This document shows, in pieces, positions 43,584-53,188 of a stretch of 64,000 bases of DNA. Source of the stretch: Algoriphagus halophilus (lineage in GTDB: Bacteria; Bacteroidota; Bacteroidia; Cytophagales; Cyclobacteriaceae); contig NZ_FSRC01000001.1 of NCBI RefSeq assembly GCF_900129785.1, forward strand, positions 682,001 to 746,000. Direction: 5' to 3'. The notes beneath the pieces are model-generated. The model saw nothing but the letters and a program-made list of their open reading frames with translations, was not told where the DNA came from and searched no databases. Position numbers and translations under genes: made by a program. Within the stretch, counting starts at the first letter, position 1. Every line of letters begins with the position of its first letter.

Positions 43584-45089
43584 TTATGCTAAAATTTTTC
43601 TGATTAATTCGCCTTCTACATCGGTGAGTCTGAAGGGCCTTCCCTGGAATTCGTAGGTAAATTGCTCATGGTCAAAACCCATTAAATGCAGGATGGTCGC
43701 ATGAATATCATGTACGGACACCTGTTCGCCTATCCCAGAGAACCCAAAGTCATCGGTCAGTCCATAACTGGCTCCTTTCTTGATTCCGCCACCTGCCATC
43801 CACATGGTAAAGGCATCACCATGGTGATCTCTGCCCAAAAAGCTTTGGGTTTTTCCTTCACGGTTTTCCTGCATGGGAGTCCTCCCAAATTCACCACCCC
43901 ATACCACCAAGGTATCTTCCAGTAACCCTCTTTGTTTTAGATCCAGAAGAAGTGCAGACATGGGACGGTCAATCTCTCTACACTTATTTCTAAGCCCCAT
44001 ATCGATGGAACCGTCATGATCAGTACCATGCGTATCCCAGCCCCAATCGTAAAGCTGAACAAAGCGAACTCCCTTTTCCACCAGTTTTCTGGCCAACAAG
44101 CAATTATTGGCAAAAGACTCTGTACCGGGTTTGGTTCCATACAGGTCATGAATGTACTCAGGTTCATCATTGATGTTCATTACCTCAGGTACCTCAATCT
44201 GCATCCGGTAAGCCATCTCGTATTGATTGATTCTAGCTAGAATCTCAGGGTCTCCATAATTTGTGAATTCCTCTTTATTGACCTTGTTGATGGCAGAAAT
44301 CAAGTTCTTCTTCATATCCCTGGACATTCCATCCGGGTCTTGAAGGTAAAGTACTGGATCGCCCTTGGATCTACATTGAACACCTTGGTAAACGGATGGG
44401 AGGAATCCACTTCCCCAAACACTCTTTCCGGCATCGGGGGTTTTTCCTCCTGAGGTCAATACCACAAAACCGGGTAAGTTTTGATTTTCTGTACCTAACC
44501 CATAGGTTACCCAGCTACCTAAACTTGGACGGCCTAATCTTGGGCTTCCTGTCTGCATGAAAAGTTGGGCAGGACCATGATTGAATTGATCGGTATGGAC
44601 TGCCTTTAAGAAGGCTACCTTATCTACCACTTTGGAGAAGTGAGGTAAGAAATCAGATACCCAGGCCCCTGATTCTCCATGTTGTGCAAAGTTGGCTTGA
44701 GGTCCCAATAAGTTCGGAACCCCGCGGATAAATGCAAATGTTCTTCCTTCTAATAAGGATTCCGGGCAGGGTTGGTTATGGTATTTTGCCAACTCAGGCT
44801 TGTAGTCAAATAACTCCAATTGCGAAGGGGCTCCTGCCATATGTAGATAAATAATCGATTTGGCTTTCCCTCCATATGGAGGAGGTAATGGAGCTAATGG
44901 ATTTAAATCCCGCTGGCTTAGATCAAGGCCGCCAGATTGTTTGGCAGTATCTGTGCTGCAACCAAACATCAAAGGTGCGAGTGCCAAACCTCCCATTTTA
45001 CTAACACAATCCATTAGAAAATGTCGTCTGGTTTGCCTTTCCAGCTTTTGCTGGGTCAGCTCGTTTAATAACTTTTCGACTTGTTTCAT
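43584..45089 (-). CDS. DUF1501 family protein, Tat-exported
   Basis: A 501-residue protein. The N-terminus carries a twin-arginine signal (RRHFLMDCVSKMGGLALAPL with R21-R22), and Cys44 may be lipidated. The body has the alkaline phosphatase/sulfatase-like fold of DUF1501 (YLHMAGAPSQLELFDYKP, LYDWGWDTHGTDHDG, VWGGEFGRTPM, GRDHHGDAFTMW). No enzyme activity is proven for the family. It follows the DUF1553 gene by one base and the two are a recognised planctomycete-type pair. Confidence 0.9.
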   Translation of the reverse strand: MKQVEKLLNELTQQKLERQTRRHFLMDCVSKMGGLALAPLMFGCSTDTAKQSGGLDLSQRDLNPLAPLPPPYGGKAKSIIYLHMAGAPSQLELFDYKPELAKYHNQPCPESLLEGRTFAFIRGVPNLLGPQANFAQHGESGAWVSDFLPHFSKVVDKVAFLKAVHTDQFNHGPAQLFMQTGSPRLGRPSLGSWVTYGLGTENQNLPGFVVLTSGGKTPDAGKSVWGSGFLPSVYQGVQCRSKGDPVLYLQDPDGMSRDMKKNLISAINKVNKEEFTNYGDPEILARINQYEMAYRMQIEVPEVMNINDEPEYIHDLYGTKPGTESFANNCLLARKLVEKGVRFVQLYDWGWDTHGTDHDGSIDMGLRNKCREIDRPMSALLLDLKQRGLLEDTLVVWGGEFGRTPMQENREGKTQSFLGRDHHGDAFTMWMAGGGIKKGASYGLTDDFGFSGIGEQVSVHDIHATILHLMGFDHEQFTYEFQGRPFRLTDVEGELIRKILA

Positions 45090-45090
45090 A

Positions 45091-47829
45091 TTAAGGTTTG
45101 GTTAGGAATTCATCCAAATTCAATAAGGCGTTCGCCACTACGGCCATGGCTGCCAGTTCAGGGGTGGTCTCCACATCCTCTAATTTTATAAAGGCATGCA
45201 TGGCCGCGGTATCTTTTTTAAACTCCTGGTAAGAACTTTCATACAAAGAGGTCAAGGCATCTAGTTTCTGATCACTGATAGGACTTAGCATCAATTGCTC
45301 ATACCCGAAAGCGATTGCTTTAGAAGGGTTTGAATCTTTGGCCTTCATGATTTTACCCAAATTTGCAGCAGCTTCTAAATAGACTGGATCGTTTAGCGTC
45401 ACCAAGGCTTGGAGAGGGGTATTGGTGACGATTCTTCTACTTAGACACACCTCTCGACTTCCTGCATCAAAAGTGATGAAAGAAGGGTAGGGGCTTGTTC
45501 TTTTGATGAACGTGTAAATCCCTCTTCTATATTTATCTTCTCCTTCCGCTTCGGTCCAGGATTCTCCGTTATAAACGGTCTGCCAAATTCCCTCCGGTTG
45601 AGGAGGTTTCACGCTTGGCCCAAACATTTTAGGGGAAAGTAATCCAGCTACTGCCAACGATTGATCGCGAATTTGCTCCGCACTCAAACGCACTCTAGGC
45701 CCTCGGGCATACCATTTGTTTTGAGGATCTATCGAATAAAGAGCCGGAGAAACCACCGAACTTTGCCTGTAGGTTCTGGAAGTGACGATTTCCCGGATGA
45801 GTTTTTTCATACTCCAGTCATATTCGTTCATCGTGACCCAAGCCAGGTAATCCAAAAGTTCAGGATGGGAAGGAGGGTCAGACTGTGTGCCCATGTCTTC
45901 TAAGGTGCTGACCAAACCTCTTCCAAATAGTTGATCCCAAATTCGATTTACAAATGTTCTGGAGGTTAATGGGTTTTCCTTATCCGTCAACCAATACGCA
46001 AATCCCAGTCTGTTTTTGGGCCATTCCTCTTTCCATGGATTCAACTCATCAGGGGTGTTTGGATTGACCTTGTCTCCAAGCACCAACCAATTCCCACGTT
46101 CGAAAACTCGGGTTTCTCGCTTCATGTAATCCGGATTTTCGATCAGGATCGGAAGCTTCGTTCCTTTGAATTTCAGTAAGTCTTCCCAGGTTTCTTGAAT
46201 GGGTTTATATCCATCTTTTTCTTTTCCCGGAAGGGTAGGGACAAATGCAAACCAAACTATGGCAGAAGTATTTTGCTGGGGTTTGGCATTTGGGCTAACC
46301 ACCGAAATATATAAATCATTGATTCCATGAATTGGCTTAAAAGGAAATGCTGAGATGATTTCCCCATTCGTTTTATTAATAGTGAAGGTACTCAGGACTT
46401 CTCCTTCAGGACCGTCTTTTTGTATGGTTATTTTACTTCCATCAATTCCTGTCCGGTAATTCATTAGTAATTGATCTGACCCTTGCGTATCAATATTCCT
46501 CAGATAAGCAGATCCTCCAGGCCACATGCCCAGCCATTTGGTATCGATCAATTCAGCTTTGTCAAAATCCGTCGCAATATGGGCCTCATATTTTGGCTCA
46601 AAAAAGGTTAAGAAGTCCTTTCTTTTTCTTGCCTCTTCAGCTCCTTGTAAATCCTGTACCCAATTCACAATATTCGCTACATCAATTTTTTCCTCATCTG
46701 AATAAAATCGGAGTTTCGGCTCTTCGTCATGGGTGTCTTCATCACGGGTATTATTGAAAAAAGCGGCAGATTCATAAAACTCCTCCTGCCTGATAGGATC
46801 GTAAGGATGGCTATGACATTGTACACAGGCCATGGTGGTACTTTGCCATACTTCATAGGTGGTATTTAGTCGATCCAATACGGCAGAAACTCTAAATTCC
46901 TCATCTTGCGTTCCGCCTTCATCATTATTCATGGTGTTTCGATGGAAGGCAGTAGCTGTTAATTGCTCAGTGGTTGGGTTAGGCAATAGATCACCTGCCA
47001 ATTGTTCAATGGTAAACTCATCAAAAGGTTTATCCCTGTTGAACGAATTGATTACATAGTCCCGGAAAGGCCATAGGGTTCTTGAAACATCCCGCTCATA
47101 TCCTTTGGTATCAGCATACCTTGCCAAATCCAGCCACCAGCTTGCCCAATTTTCTCCATAAGTAGGTTGCTCCAATAAATAATCGACTGCCTCCTCGTAG
47201 GAGATCTTTCCATTCTCATAAAGTGTCACCAATGAATCGGAAGGAGGTAGGCCAGTAATGTCTAAGGAAACTCTCCGTAAAAGTTTGTTAGGGTTTTCTT
47301 CTTGAGAAAATTCCAAATTGAGTTCTTCCAGCTTTTCCTCTACAAAAAAGTCGATTGGACTGGAATTTGAAATGGTGTGTTCCGATCCTACGCCAGCTTC
47401 CAGTTTGATTTCTTGGGCAGCAGGCTCTTGCACCGGTTCATAGGCCCAATGTTTTCCCCATTTCGCACCCTGTTTAATCCAAGATTTAAGCAAATCAATT
47501 TCTTCTTGAGAAAGAGGTGCCTTTTCATAGGGCATCCTAAGTTCAGGGTCAGATTCCGTCAGTCTTTTAATTAATTCACTGTTGTTTGGGTCTCCAGGAA
47601 TGATCGCGGGATGACCAGATTCTGTCGCTGCTAATGCCTCATTTTCAAACAATACACTAAATCCACCACTTTTTTTTACACCACCATGACAGGAGATGCA
47701 GTGTTTGTTCAAGATGGGTTTGATTTGGGTACTAAAATCTACTTCCTGTGACTTTCCAAAGAGAAGAAATCCCATTACGGCCAGGATGACCGCTGTAGAA
47801 AGAAGTAATATGATCCGATTGTTTGACAT
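45091..47829 (-). CDS. PSCyt1/DUF1549/DUF1553 haem c protein
   Basis: A 912-residue exported or membrane-anchored protein. An N-terminal helix (9-24) is followed by a haem c domain with CISCH (C44, C47, H48) and a later MPYEKAPLSQEE. DUF1549 spans about 150-345 (ISLDITGLPPS, CVQCHSHPYDPI, which is a second haem-like CxxCH) and DUF1553 about 620-880 (NRIWDQLFGRGLVSTLEDMGTQ, RLSAEQIRDQSL). It is the first gene of the four-gene operon. The family is thought to act in oxidative sugar breakdown, but this is not shown. Confidence 0.92.
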   Translation of the reverse strand: MSNNRIILLLSTAVILAVMGFLLFGKSQEVDFSTQIKPILNKHCISCHGGVKKSGGFSVLFENEALAATESGHPAIIPGDPNNSELIKRLTESDPELRMPYEKAPLSQEEIDLLKSWIKQGAKWGKHWAYEPVQEPAAQEIKLEAGVGSEHTISNSSPIDFFVEEKLEELNLEFSQEENPNKLLRRVSLDITGLPPSDSLVTLYENGKISYEEAVDYLLEQPTYGENWASWWLDLARYADTKGYERDVSRTLWPFRDYVINSFNRDKPFDEFTIEQLAGDLLPNPTTEQLTATAFHRNTMNNDEGGTQDEEFRVSAVLDRLNTTYEVWQSTTMACVQCHSHPYDPIRQEEFYESAAFFNNTRDEDTHDEEPKLRFYSDEEKIDVANIVNWVQDLQGAEEARKRKDFLTFFEPKYEAHIATDFDKAELIDTKWLGMWPGGSAYLRNIDTQGSDQLLMNYRTGIDGSKITIQKDGPEGEVLSTFTINKTNGEIISAFPFKPIHGINDLYISVVSPNAKPQQNTSAIVWFAFVPTLPGKEKDGYKPIQETWEDLLKFKGTKLPILIENPDYMKRETRVFERGNWLVLGDKVNPNTPDELNPWKEEWPKNRLGFAYWLTDKENPLTSRTFVNRIWDQLFGRGLVSTLEDMGTQSDPPSHPELLDYLAWVTMNEYDWSMKKLIREIVTSRTYRQSSVVSPALYSIDPQNKWYARGPRVRLSAEQIRDQSLAVAGLLSPKMFGPSVKPPQPEGIWQTVYNGESWTEAEGEDKYRRGIYTFIKRTSPYPSFITFDAGSREVCLSRRIVTNTPLQALVTLNDPVYLEAAANLGKIMKAKDSNPSKAIAFGYEQLMLSPISDQKLDALTSLYESSYQEFKKDTAAMHAFIKLEDVETTPELAAMAVVANALLNLDEFLTKP

Positions 47830-47907
47830 GGGTTTAATGCTGAATCGAAAAATAGTTATTTTAAAACTACTTCAAAAATCAAGTGCCTTTTCAGATCAAA
47901 ATAGGCC

Positions 47908-47943
47908 AAAAAAAAGACTTGAAAGGAATGTTTCAAGTCTTTT
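47908..47943 (-). terminator. Rho-independent terminator after the threonine dehydrogenase-like gene
   Basis: On the minus strand, AAAGACTTGAAA and TTTCAAGTCTTT form a perfect 12-base stem with five loop bases and a following run of T. Confidence 0.85.
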
Positions 47944-47950
47944 GAGTTTC

Positions 47951-48898
47951 TTAAAAAGAAAAATTTGGAAGGTTCTCCAAGATGTCTTTTGTCATTTTGT
48001 CCAGATCATAGTCAGGTTTCCAACCCCAGTCCTTTTGGGCTGGGCTGTCATCGATGCTATCCGGCCAGGAATCGGCAATTGCTTGTCTGAAATCTGGATT
48101 GTATTCAATTTCAAAGTTAGGATAATGCTTCAAAATACTTTGGTAGATGTCTTTTGGAGCAAAGCTGATCGCAGAAAGATTATAGCTGGACCTTATTTTA
48201 ACTGATTCTGAAGGGGCATGCATGAGGTCCAAAGTGGCTTTGATGGCATCAGGCATATACATCATAGGAAGGTAACTGTCTTCTCTCAGGAAGCAATTGA
48301 ATTTTTCACCTGCAATAGCTTTATGATAAATATCCACTGCATAGTCGGTAGTTCCACCTCCCGGTAAAGATTTGTATCCAATCAACCCAGGGTACCTCAG
48401 GCTTCTTACGTCCACATGGTATTTTTGGAAATAATACTCACACCATCTTTCGCCCGCCTGCTTAGAGATCCCATAAACGGTATTGGGTTCTTTTACACAA
48501 TATTGAGGGGTATTGATTTTGGGAGTGTTTGGACCGAATACTGCAATGGAAGAAGGCCAATAAACTTTATCCAATTTAAATTCTCGAGCCATTTCCAATA
48601 CAAAAAGCAGGCTGTCCATATTTAAATCCCAGGCAAACAATGGTTTTTTCTCCCCTGTAGCGGAAAGTACTGCTGCTAAGTGATAAATCTGCTTTACATT
48701 CTCCTTCTTAATCAAATCTTTCGCAGCTTCCTGATCCATAATATCAAGCACTTCAAACCGGCAATAATCAAACTTGGATTTTGCTGCTTCATTTAAGTCT
48801 GTGGCGATAACTTGCTCACCACCATATAGTTCGCTTAGAGATTTTGTCAGTTCGGAACCAAGTTGTCCTGCAGCTCCGATTACAAGGATTTTTTCCAT
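47951..48898 (-). CDS. L-threonine 3-dehydrogenase, NAD-dependent epimerase type
   Basis: About 315 residues from the ATG at 48898 (a TTG five codons earlier also opens the frame). The Rossmann motif GAAGQLGSEL is at the N-terminus and the YGISKQAGE catalytic Tyr-Lys pair of the short-chain dehydrogenase/epimerase family is in the middle. YPGLIGYKSLPGGGTTDYAVDIY is a strong match to SDR-type threonine dehydrogenases that make 2-amino-3-ketobutyrate. It is divergent from kbl across 153 bases, which supports this role over sugar epimerisation. Confidence 0.87.
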   Translation of the reverse strand: MEKILVIGAAGQLGSELTKSLSELYGGEQVIATDLNEAAKSKFDYCRFEVLDIMDQEAAKDLIKKENVKQIYHLAAVLSATGEKKPLFAWDLNMDSLLFVLEMAREFKLDKVYWPSSIAVFGPNTPKINTPQYCVKEPNTVYGISKQAGERWCEYYFQKYHVDVRSLRYPGLIGYKSLPGGGTTDYAVDIYHKAIAGEKFNCFLREDSYLPMMYMPDAIKATLDLMHAPSESVKIRSSYNLSAISFAPKDIYQSILKHYPNFEIEYNPDFRQAIADSWPDSIDDSPAQKDWGWKPDYDLDKMTKDILENLPNFSF

Positions 48899-49051
48899 TT
48901 TAAATTCTTTCAAAAAACACCCAAAGCCCTGCTTTAGGTTTTTGTTTATATTTGGGAATGCGATGGCAAAAGTAAGAAAAATCTAAAGTCTTGCAGGACT
49001 TTTTGACTGATGGCTAAAGAAAGTATTTGAACTATTAATTCATAACTACAA

Positions 49052-50248
49052 ATGTACGACAGATTAAAACCCAAATTGGTTGAAGAACTAAAAGGTATCG
49101 AGGAAGCTGGACTATTTAAAAAGGAAAGAATAATCACCTCTCCACAATCTGCAGAAATCACGATAGCAGGTGGGCAGAAAGTATTGAATTTTTGTGCCAA
49201 TAATTATTTAGGGCTTTCTTCTCATCCAAAGGTGATTGAAGCTGCTAAGGATGCGATCGATACCCATGGTTTCGGGATGTCTTCCGTACGATTTATTTGT
49301 GGAACCCAAGACATTCATAAAGAATTGGAAAAGAAGATTTCCGAGTTCTTGGGAACAGAGGACACTATTTTATACGCAGCAGCATTTGATGCAAATGGAG
49401 GGGTATTCGAACCCATTTTAGGTCCAGAGGATGCCATTATTTCAGATGCCCTAAATCACGCTTCCATCATAGATGGCGTCAGATTATGTAAGGCAATGAG
49501 GTTTAGGTATCAGCATAATGACATGGAGGATCTTGAAGCTCAATTGAAGGATGCAGATGCAAAGGGAGCAAAGCAAAAAATAATTGTGACGGATGGCGTA
49601 TTCTCCATGGATGGTACCATTGCGCAACTGGATAAGATAGTTGCCTTGGCAGAAAAATACGAAGCCTTGGTGATGTCTGATGAGTGTCATTCTACAGGTT
49701 TTATGGGAAAAACCGGAAGAGGGGTGCATGAGCATTGCAATGTCATGGGCAAAATTGACATCATTACAGGGACTTTGGGTAAAGCCTTGGGTGGTGCATC
49801 TGGAGGATTTACTTCTGGACGAAAGGAGATTATTGAGTTGTTGAGACAGAGATCCAGACCATATTTGTTTTCCAATACCTTAGCTCCATCCATTACCGGA
49901 GCTTCCATTGCAGTCTTTGATTTGTTGACCGAAACGACCGCACTTAGAGATAAGTTGGAAGAAAATACCACCTATTTCCGTGAGAAAATGACTGCTGCGG
50001 GATTCGATATTAAGCCGGGAACCCACCCGATCGTACCAGTCATGTTATATGATGCAGTACTTTCCCAAAAAATGGCAGAAAAGCTTCTTAAAAAGGGCAT
50101 CTATGTGATAGGTTTCTATTATCCTGTAGTACCTAAAGGGCAGGCTAGAATCCGTGTTCAGATTTCTGCAGGTCATGAAAAGCAACATTTGGATCAAGCA
50201 ATTGCGGCCTTTACGGAGGTAGGAAAAGAATTGGGAGTGATCAAGTAA
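49052..50248 (+). CDS. kbl: Glycine C-acetyltransferase (2-amino-3-ketobutyrate CoA ligase)
   Basis: A 398-residue PLP enzyme of the alpha-oxoamine synthase family. [51 protein letters not shown] and [12 protein letters not shown] with PLP Lys K244 are characteristic. It splits 2-amino-3-ketobutyrate with CoA to glycine and acetyl-CoA, completing threonine breakdown with the divergent dehydrogenase. The start is a single ATG with no rival. It ends with a terminator. Confidence 0.95.
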   Translation: MYDRLKPKLVEELKGIEEAGLFKKERIITSPQSAEITIAGGQKVLNFCANNYLGLSSHPKVIEAAKDAIDTHGFGMSSVRFICGTQDIHKELEKKISEFLGTEDTILYAAAFDANGGVFEPILGPEDAIISDALNHASIIDGVRLCKAMRFRYQHNDMEDLEAQLKDADAKGAKQKIIVTDGVFSMDGTIAQLDKIVALAEKYEALVMSDECHSTGFMGKTGRGVHEHCNVMGKIDIITGTLGKALGGASGGFTSGRKEIIELLRQRSRPYLFSNTLAPSITGASIAVFDLLTETTALRDKLEENTTYFREKMTAAGFDIKPGTHPIVPVMLYDAVLSQKMAEKLLKKGIYVIGFYYPVVPKGQARIRVQISAGHEKQHLDQAIAAFTEVGKELGVIK

Positions 50249-50294
50249 GCTTAGCTTACTTTCAGGACTCTTTTGAAGAGTACTTAATTGAAAA

Positions 50295-50334
50295 AAGCCG
50301 GGTTTCTTAGGAAGATTCCCGGCTTATTTTTTTT
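50295..50334 (+). terminator. Rho-independent terminator after kbl
   Basis: AAGCCGGG and CCCGGCTT pair around a 15-base loop that itself can pair (TCTT with AAGA), followed by eight T. Confidence 0.85.
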
Positions 50335-50357
50335 GAATTAGTAGATATTTCGAGGCG

Positions 50358-51080
50358 TCACCTTACGGTCACATGGTAGCATCGCTGTTTTCTCTCTTTG
50401 AGGTAAAAGATTTTACCGGCTTTCTGGAATTCCTCCAAAACCTGTTCTAGTTTTTTCTGTGATTTTCTACTCCAGTTTTTCTTACCATTGAATCGGATGT
50501 AGGAAATATCAAAGGATGCACCATAGGAATGCGAGCTGTTTCCATTGGTTGCATTACTGTTTCTTCTTCTCAAGCTTTTTTGCTGTTTGGGAGTTCGGGT
50601 AACAGAGGTAAGCGTGAAATAGCTGTCAGATTCCATAATGGTTTGAAATGCCACTCCAATTTCCTCCAGGACTGCCTTAGAATAAGGAGTAATATAAGGG
50701 TGACTATGCGTTAATTTCATTACCTCATAGCCGGATCCCTTATCGATAAGCACTAGTTTTTCTTCCTCAATAAGTTTTTTGAAATGATCTTCGTCCTCAA
50801 TTAACCCAAACCCATTATGTTCCGCTGCAAACAGGTGTTTGTCATATTCTTTGGTAACTTCCTTAGGAATCGGAGGGACTACTCTAAGTTCGGGCAATTC
50901 AACCTCGATGGCTTCAGGCATTTCAGGCTTTTCTTCCTTCGGGGCTGCTATCGTAGTAAGGGTAGTATAGGTGTCTTTTAATTGCTGTTTCAACTCTGGC
51001 ATATAACCTTGTGTTGCCAGTGCACCTGCCGAAAAAAGTATGAAAAAAAAGGCTAGGTGAATGAAAGACGGTTTTTTCAT
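50358..51080 (-). CDS. DUF5715 family exported protein (M15 peptidase-like fold)
   Basis: A 240-residue protein with a signal peptide and a Pro/Glu-rich linker (about 45-75). The C-terminal half resembles LAS/M15 metallopeptidases: LTSVTRTPKQQKSLRRRNSN, then SSHSYGASFDISYI with the His and Asp ligands, and CYHVTVR as a possible third His. These enzymes trim peptidoglycan peptides, but hydrolysis has not been shown for DUF5715. It could act with the L,D-transpeptidases elsewhere in the window. Confidence 0.8.
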   Translation of the reverse strand: MKKPSFIHLAFFFILFSAGALATQGYMPELKQQLKDTYTTLTTIAAPKEEKPEMPEAIEVELPELRVVPPIPKEVTKEYDKHLFAAEHNGFGLIEDEDHFKKLIEEEKLVLIDKGSGYEVMKLTHSHPYITPYSKAVLEEIGVAFQTIMESDSYFTLTSVTRTPKQQKSLRRRNSNATNGNSSHSYGASFDISYIRFNGKKNWSRKSQKKLEQVLEEFQKAGKIFYLKERKQRCYHVTVR

Positions 51081-51382
51081 AGGTGAAGTAAACTTGATTC
51101 CTTTTTAACTTTTTGTTAGTGACGATGAATGGAGCGAAGCAAAGATTAAACCAATCTAATGCTAGTCTGTATAGGTTGTACCAGAATGGCGTTTAATCTG
51201 ACTTTCGAGCAAAGTAATGTTTAATTTTCTAACGAAAAATCCCAGAATAAATTTTTCTGTGGGCAATAAGAGTTTATAAAAGGCAAATTCATAGTTGAAT
51301 TCTCTTGATTGGACCCGTGAGCGAGTAGGCAAGCACCCTTTCAAAAATATCGATACCTGGATTTTTTGCAGTATGTTTTCCA
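51081..51382. other. Intergenic region without a gene
   Basis: About 300 bases of AT-rich DNA between the DUF5715 start and the end of cdaA. Open frames in it have no recognisable features. It includes the promoter region of the DUF5715 gene, but I could not place a -33/-7 pair. Confidence 0.6.
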
Positions 51383-51412
51383 AAAGAAAAGGCAAACTAT
51401 TCAGCTTGCCTT
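51383..51412 (-). terminator. Probable terminator after cdaA
   Basis: On the minus strand AAGGCAA and TTGCCTT form a seven-base stem around ten bases, followed by TTCTTTT. It lies right after the cdaA stop. Confidence 0.5.
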
Positions 51413-51415
51413 GGT

Positions 51416-52294
51416 TTAAGATGACTTACTGGTCATGGCCATTTTTCGTCTTTTTTTCAATTCATACTCTTCAATATCTTCAAATCTTGAATCCACATCC
51501 TCATTGTTCAGGTAGTCGTTGATGGTTTCCCGGACTTCCTGAAAAGACATGTTATGAAGAATTTTTCCGTTTTTTGCCATGGATAATTGCCCAGTTTCTT
51601 CGGAAACGATCAGGATCAAAGTGTCTGTTGCTTCCGACATGCCTATACCGGCTCTATGTCTTAATCCAAATTGAGCAGGTACTTCTCTTTCTGTTACTGG
51701 AAGAATACAACGAGCAGCTTTGATTTTACCGTTGTAAATGATCACTGCCCCATCATGGAGAGGACTGTATTTGTTGAAAATAGAAATCAGTAAGCGTTTA
51801 GAAAGGTCTGCATCCAAAATATCACCACTTTCTGCATAGAATTTCAATTCTGTACTTTTTGAAATAACCATCAATGCACCGGTATTACTTCCGGCCAAGG
51901 TTTTGGAAGCGTCTATGATTGGGCTGATATTGAAAACTGAGTTTTCTCGTTTTCTCCAGAAAAACAGAAGGTCTTTCCACATATTATCATCCGAGAGAAA
52001 AGAAGATCTGCCGATGAGCAGGAGGAATTTTCTGATTTCTGGTGCGAAAATGATAATGGCTGCAATCACACCGACTCCCATAAATTGACCTAAGATGGCG
52101 GAAAGTAGCTCCATTCTCAAAGCTCTCACCAATAGATAAATCAGGTAAATGGATAGGAACCCTAAAAATATTTTGATGGCCACACTACCCTTCAACAATT
52201 TATAAACCTGATATAATAGCGCAGCTACCAGCGCAATATCTATCATATTGACGATGGAGATGTCCAAAAATCCTATTTTAAATAAAAATGTCAA
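51416..52294 (-). CDS. cdaA: Diadenylate cyclase (c-di-AMP synthase)
   Basis: A 292-residue membrane enzyme. Three helices (about 17-90) precede the DAC domain with DGA at 181-183 and RHR at 212-214, which bind and join two ATP to c-di-AMP. The start is TTG at 52294, which overlaps the TGA of folP as TTGA. A later ATG (52246) would remove the KIGFLDIS segment that is conserved in this family in Bacteroidota, so the TTG is preferred. c-di-AMP controls potassium and osmotic balance. Confidence 0.92.
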   Translation of the reverse strand: MTFLFKIGFLDISIVNMIDIALVAALLYQVYKLLKGSVAIKIFLGFLSIYLIYLLVRALRMELLSAILGQFMGVGVIAAIIIFAPEIRKFLLLIGRSSFLSDDNMWKDLLFFWRKRENSVFNISPIIDASKTLAGSNTGALMVISKSTELKFYAESGDILDADLSKRLLISIFNKYSPLHDGAVIIYNGKIKAARCILPVTEREVPAQFGLRHRAGIGMSEATDTLILIVSEETGQLSMAKNGKILHNMSFQEVRETINDYLNNEDVDSRFEDIEEYELKKRRKMAMTSKSS

Positions 52295-53172
52295 GGGTAA
52301 ATTGTGTGGTATAATTTTAATGTTTCTTTTGCTTCTTTAACGTCATGTACTCTAAGTAAGTTTGCACCTTGACAAAGAGCAAACATATTTAAAGCAGTAG
52401 TCCCATTTAATGCATCATCCGCATTAATTTCAAGGGTTTTGTAAATCATTGACTTACGAGAGATTCCTACCAAAATAGGAGATGATAAACGTTGAAATTG
52501 CTTTAAATTTTTCAGCAAAAAATAATTCTGTTCAATCGTTTTTGCAAATCCAAAGCCTGGATCAATTATTACATCTTTAATGCCAAACTTTTTAAATTGT
52601 TCCTGTTTTTCAGCGAAATAATTCAATATTTCCGCTAAAATATCAGAATAATTTGTTAGTTCATGCATATTCGATGGATTTCCACGCATATGCATTGCGA
52701 TATAAGGAACTTTTAACTTTCCTACCGTCGGAATCATTTCGGGATCTAAATCACCTGATGAAATATCATTTACGATATGGGCACCAGAACCGATTGCCTG
52801 AAGGGCAACATTTGCGCGAAAAGTGTCCACGGAAAGTAAGATGTCTGGGAAATTCTTAGAGATCCATTCTACCGCAGGCACCACCCTGTTAATTTCTTCC
52901 TCCTCAGAAACTTCTGCTGCACCAGGTCTTGTACTATAACCGCCAATGTCTAAAATGTCAGCTCCTTCGGAAATTAGTTTTTCAACTTGTCTAGCAAAGT
53001 CATTTGAAGTAAAATTGGCTCTGCTTTTTCCAAAAAATGAATCAGGGGTTACATTTAATATACCCATAATTTTTGGACTATTCCAAACTTGGAGCCGTCC
53101 GTTAAATTGAAATGTATATTTTTGGGGAAATACTCTATCTTCGAATGAAGAAACTCCCGTAACAGGAAACAT
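52291..53172 (-). CDS. folP: Dihydropteroate synthase
   Basis: About 293 residues from the ATG at 53172; the frame can be read 30 codons further up, but this would run through the start of the divergent DUF1599 gene and gives a non-family N-terminus. IMGILNVTPDSF at about 36-47, DILDIGGYSTRPGA near 72, VNDISSGD, and IDPGFGFAKTIEQN are all present. It joins p-aminobenzoate to the dihydropterin pyrophosphate. It is followed without a gap by cdaA. Confidence 0.95.
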   Translation of the reverse strand: MFPVTGVSSFEDRVFPQKYTFQFNGRLQVWNSPKIMGILNVTPDSFFGKSRANFTSNDFARQVEKLISEGADILDIGGYSTRPGAAEVSEEEEINRVVPAVEWISKNFPDILLSVDTFRANVALQAIGSGAHIVNDISSGDLDPEMIPTVGKLKVPYIAMHMRGNPSNMHELTNYSDILAEILNYFAEKQEQFKKFGIKDVIIDPGFGFAKTIEQNYFLLKNLKQFQRLSSPILVGISRKSMIYKTLEINADDALNGTTALNMFALCQGANLLRVHDVKEAKETLKLYHTIYP

Positions 53173-53188
53173 TAAACTAGAATAAAAT

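Noticed and set aside
51162-51395. Minus-strand frame of 77 codons between DUF5715 and cdaA
   Set aside because: No signal, domain or coding bias, and it contains the probable cdaA terminator.
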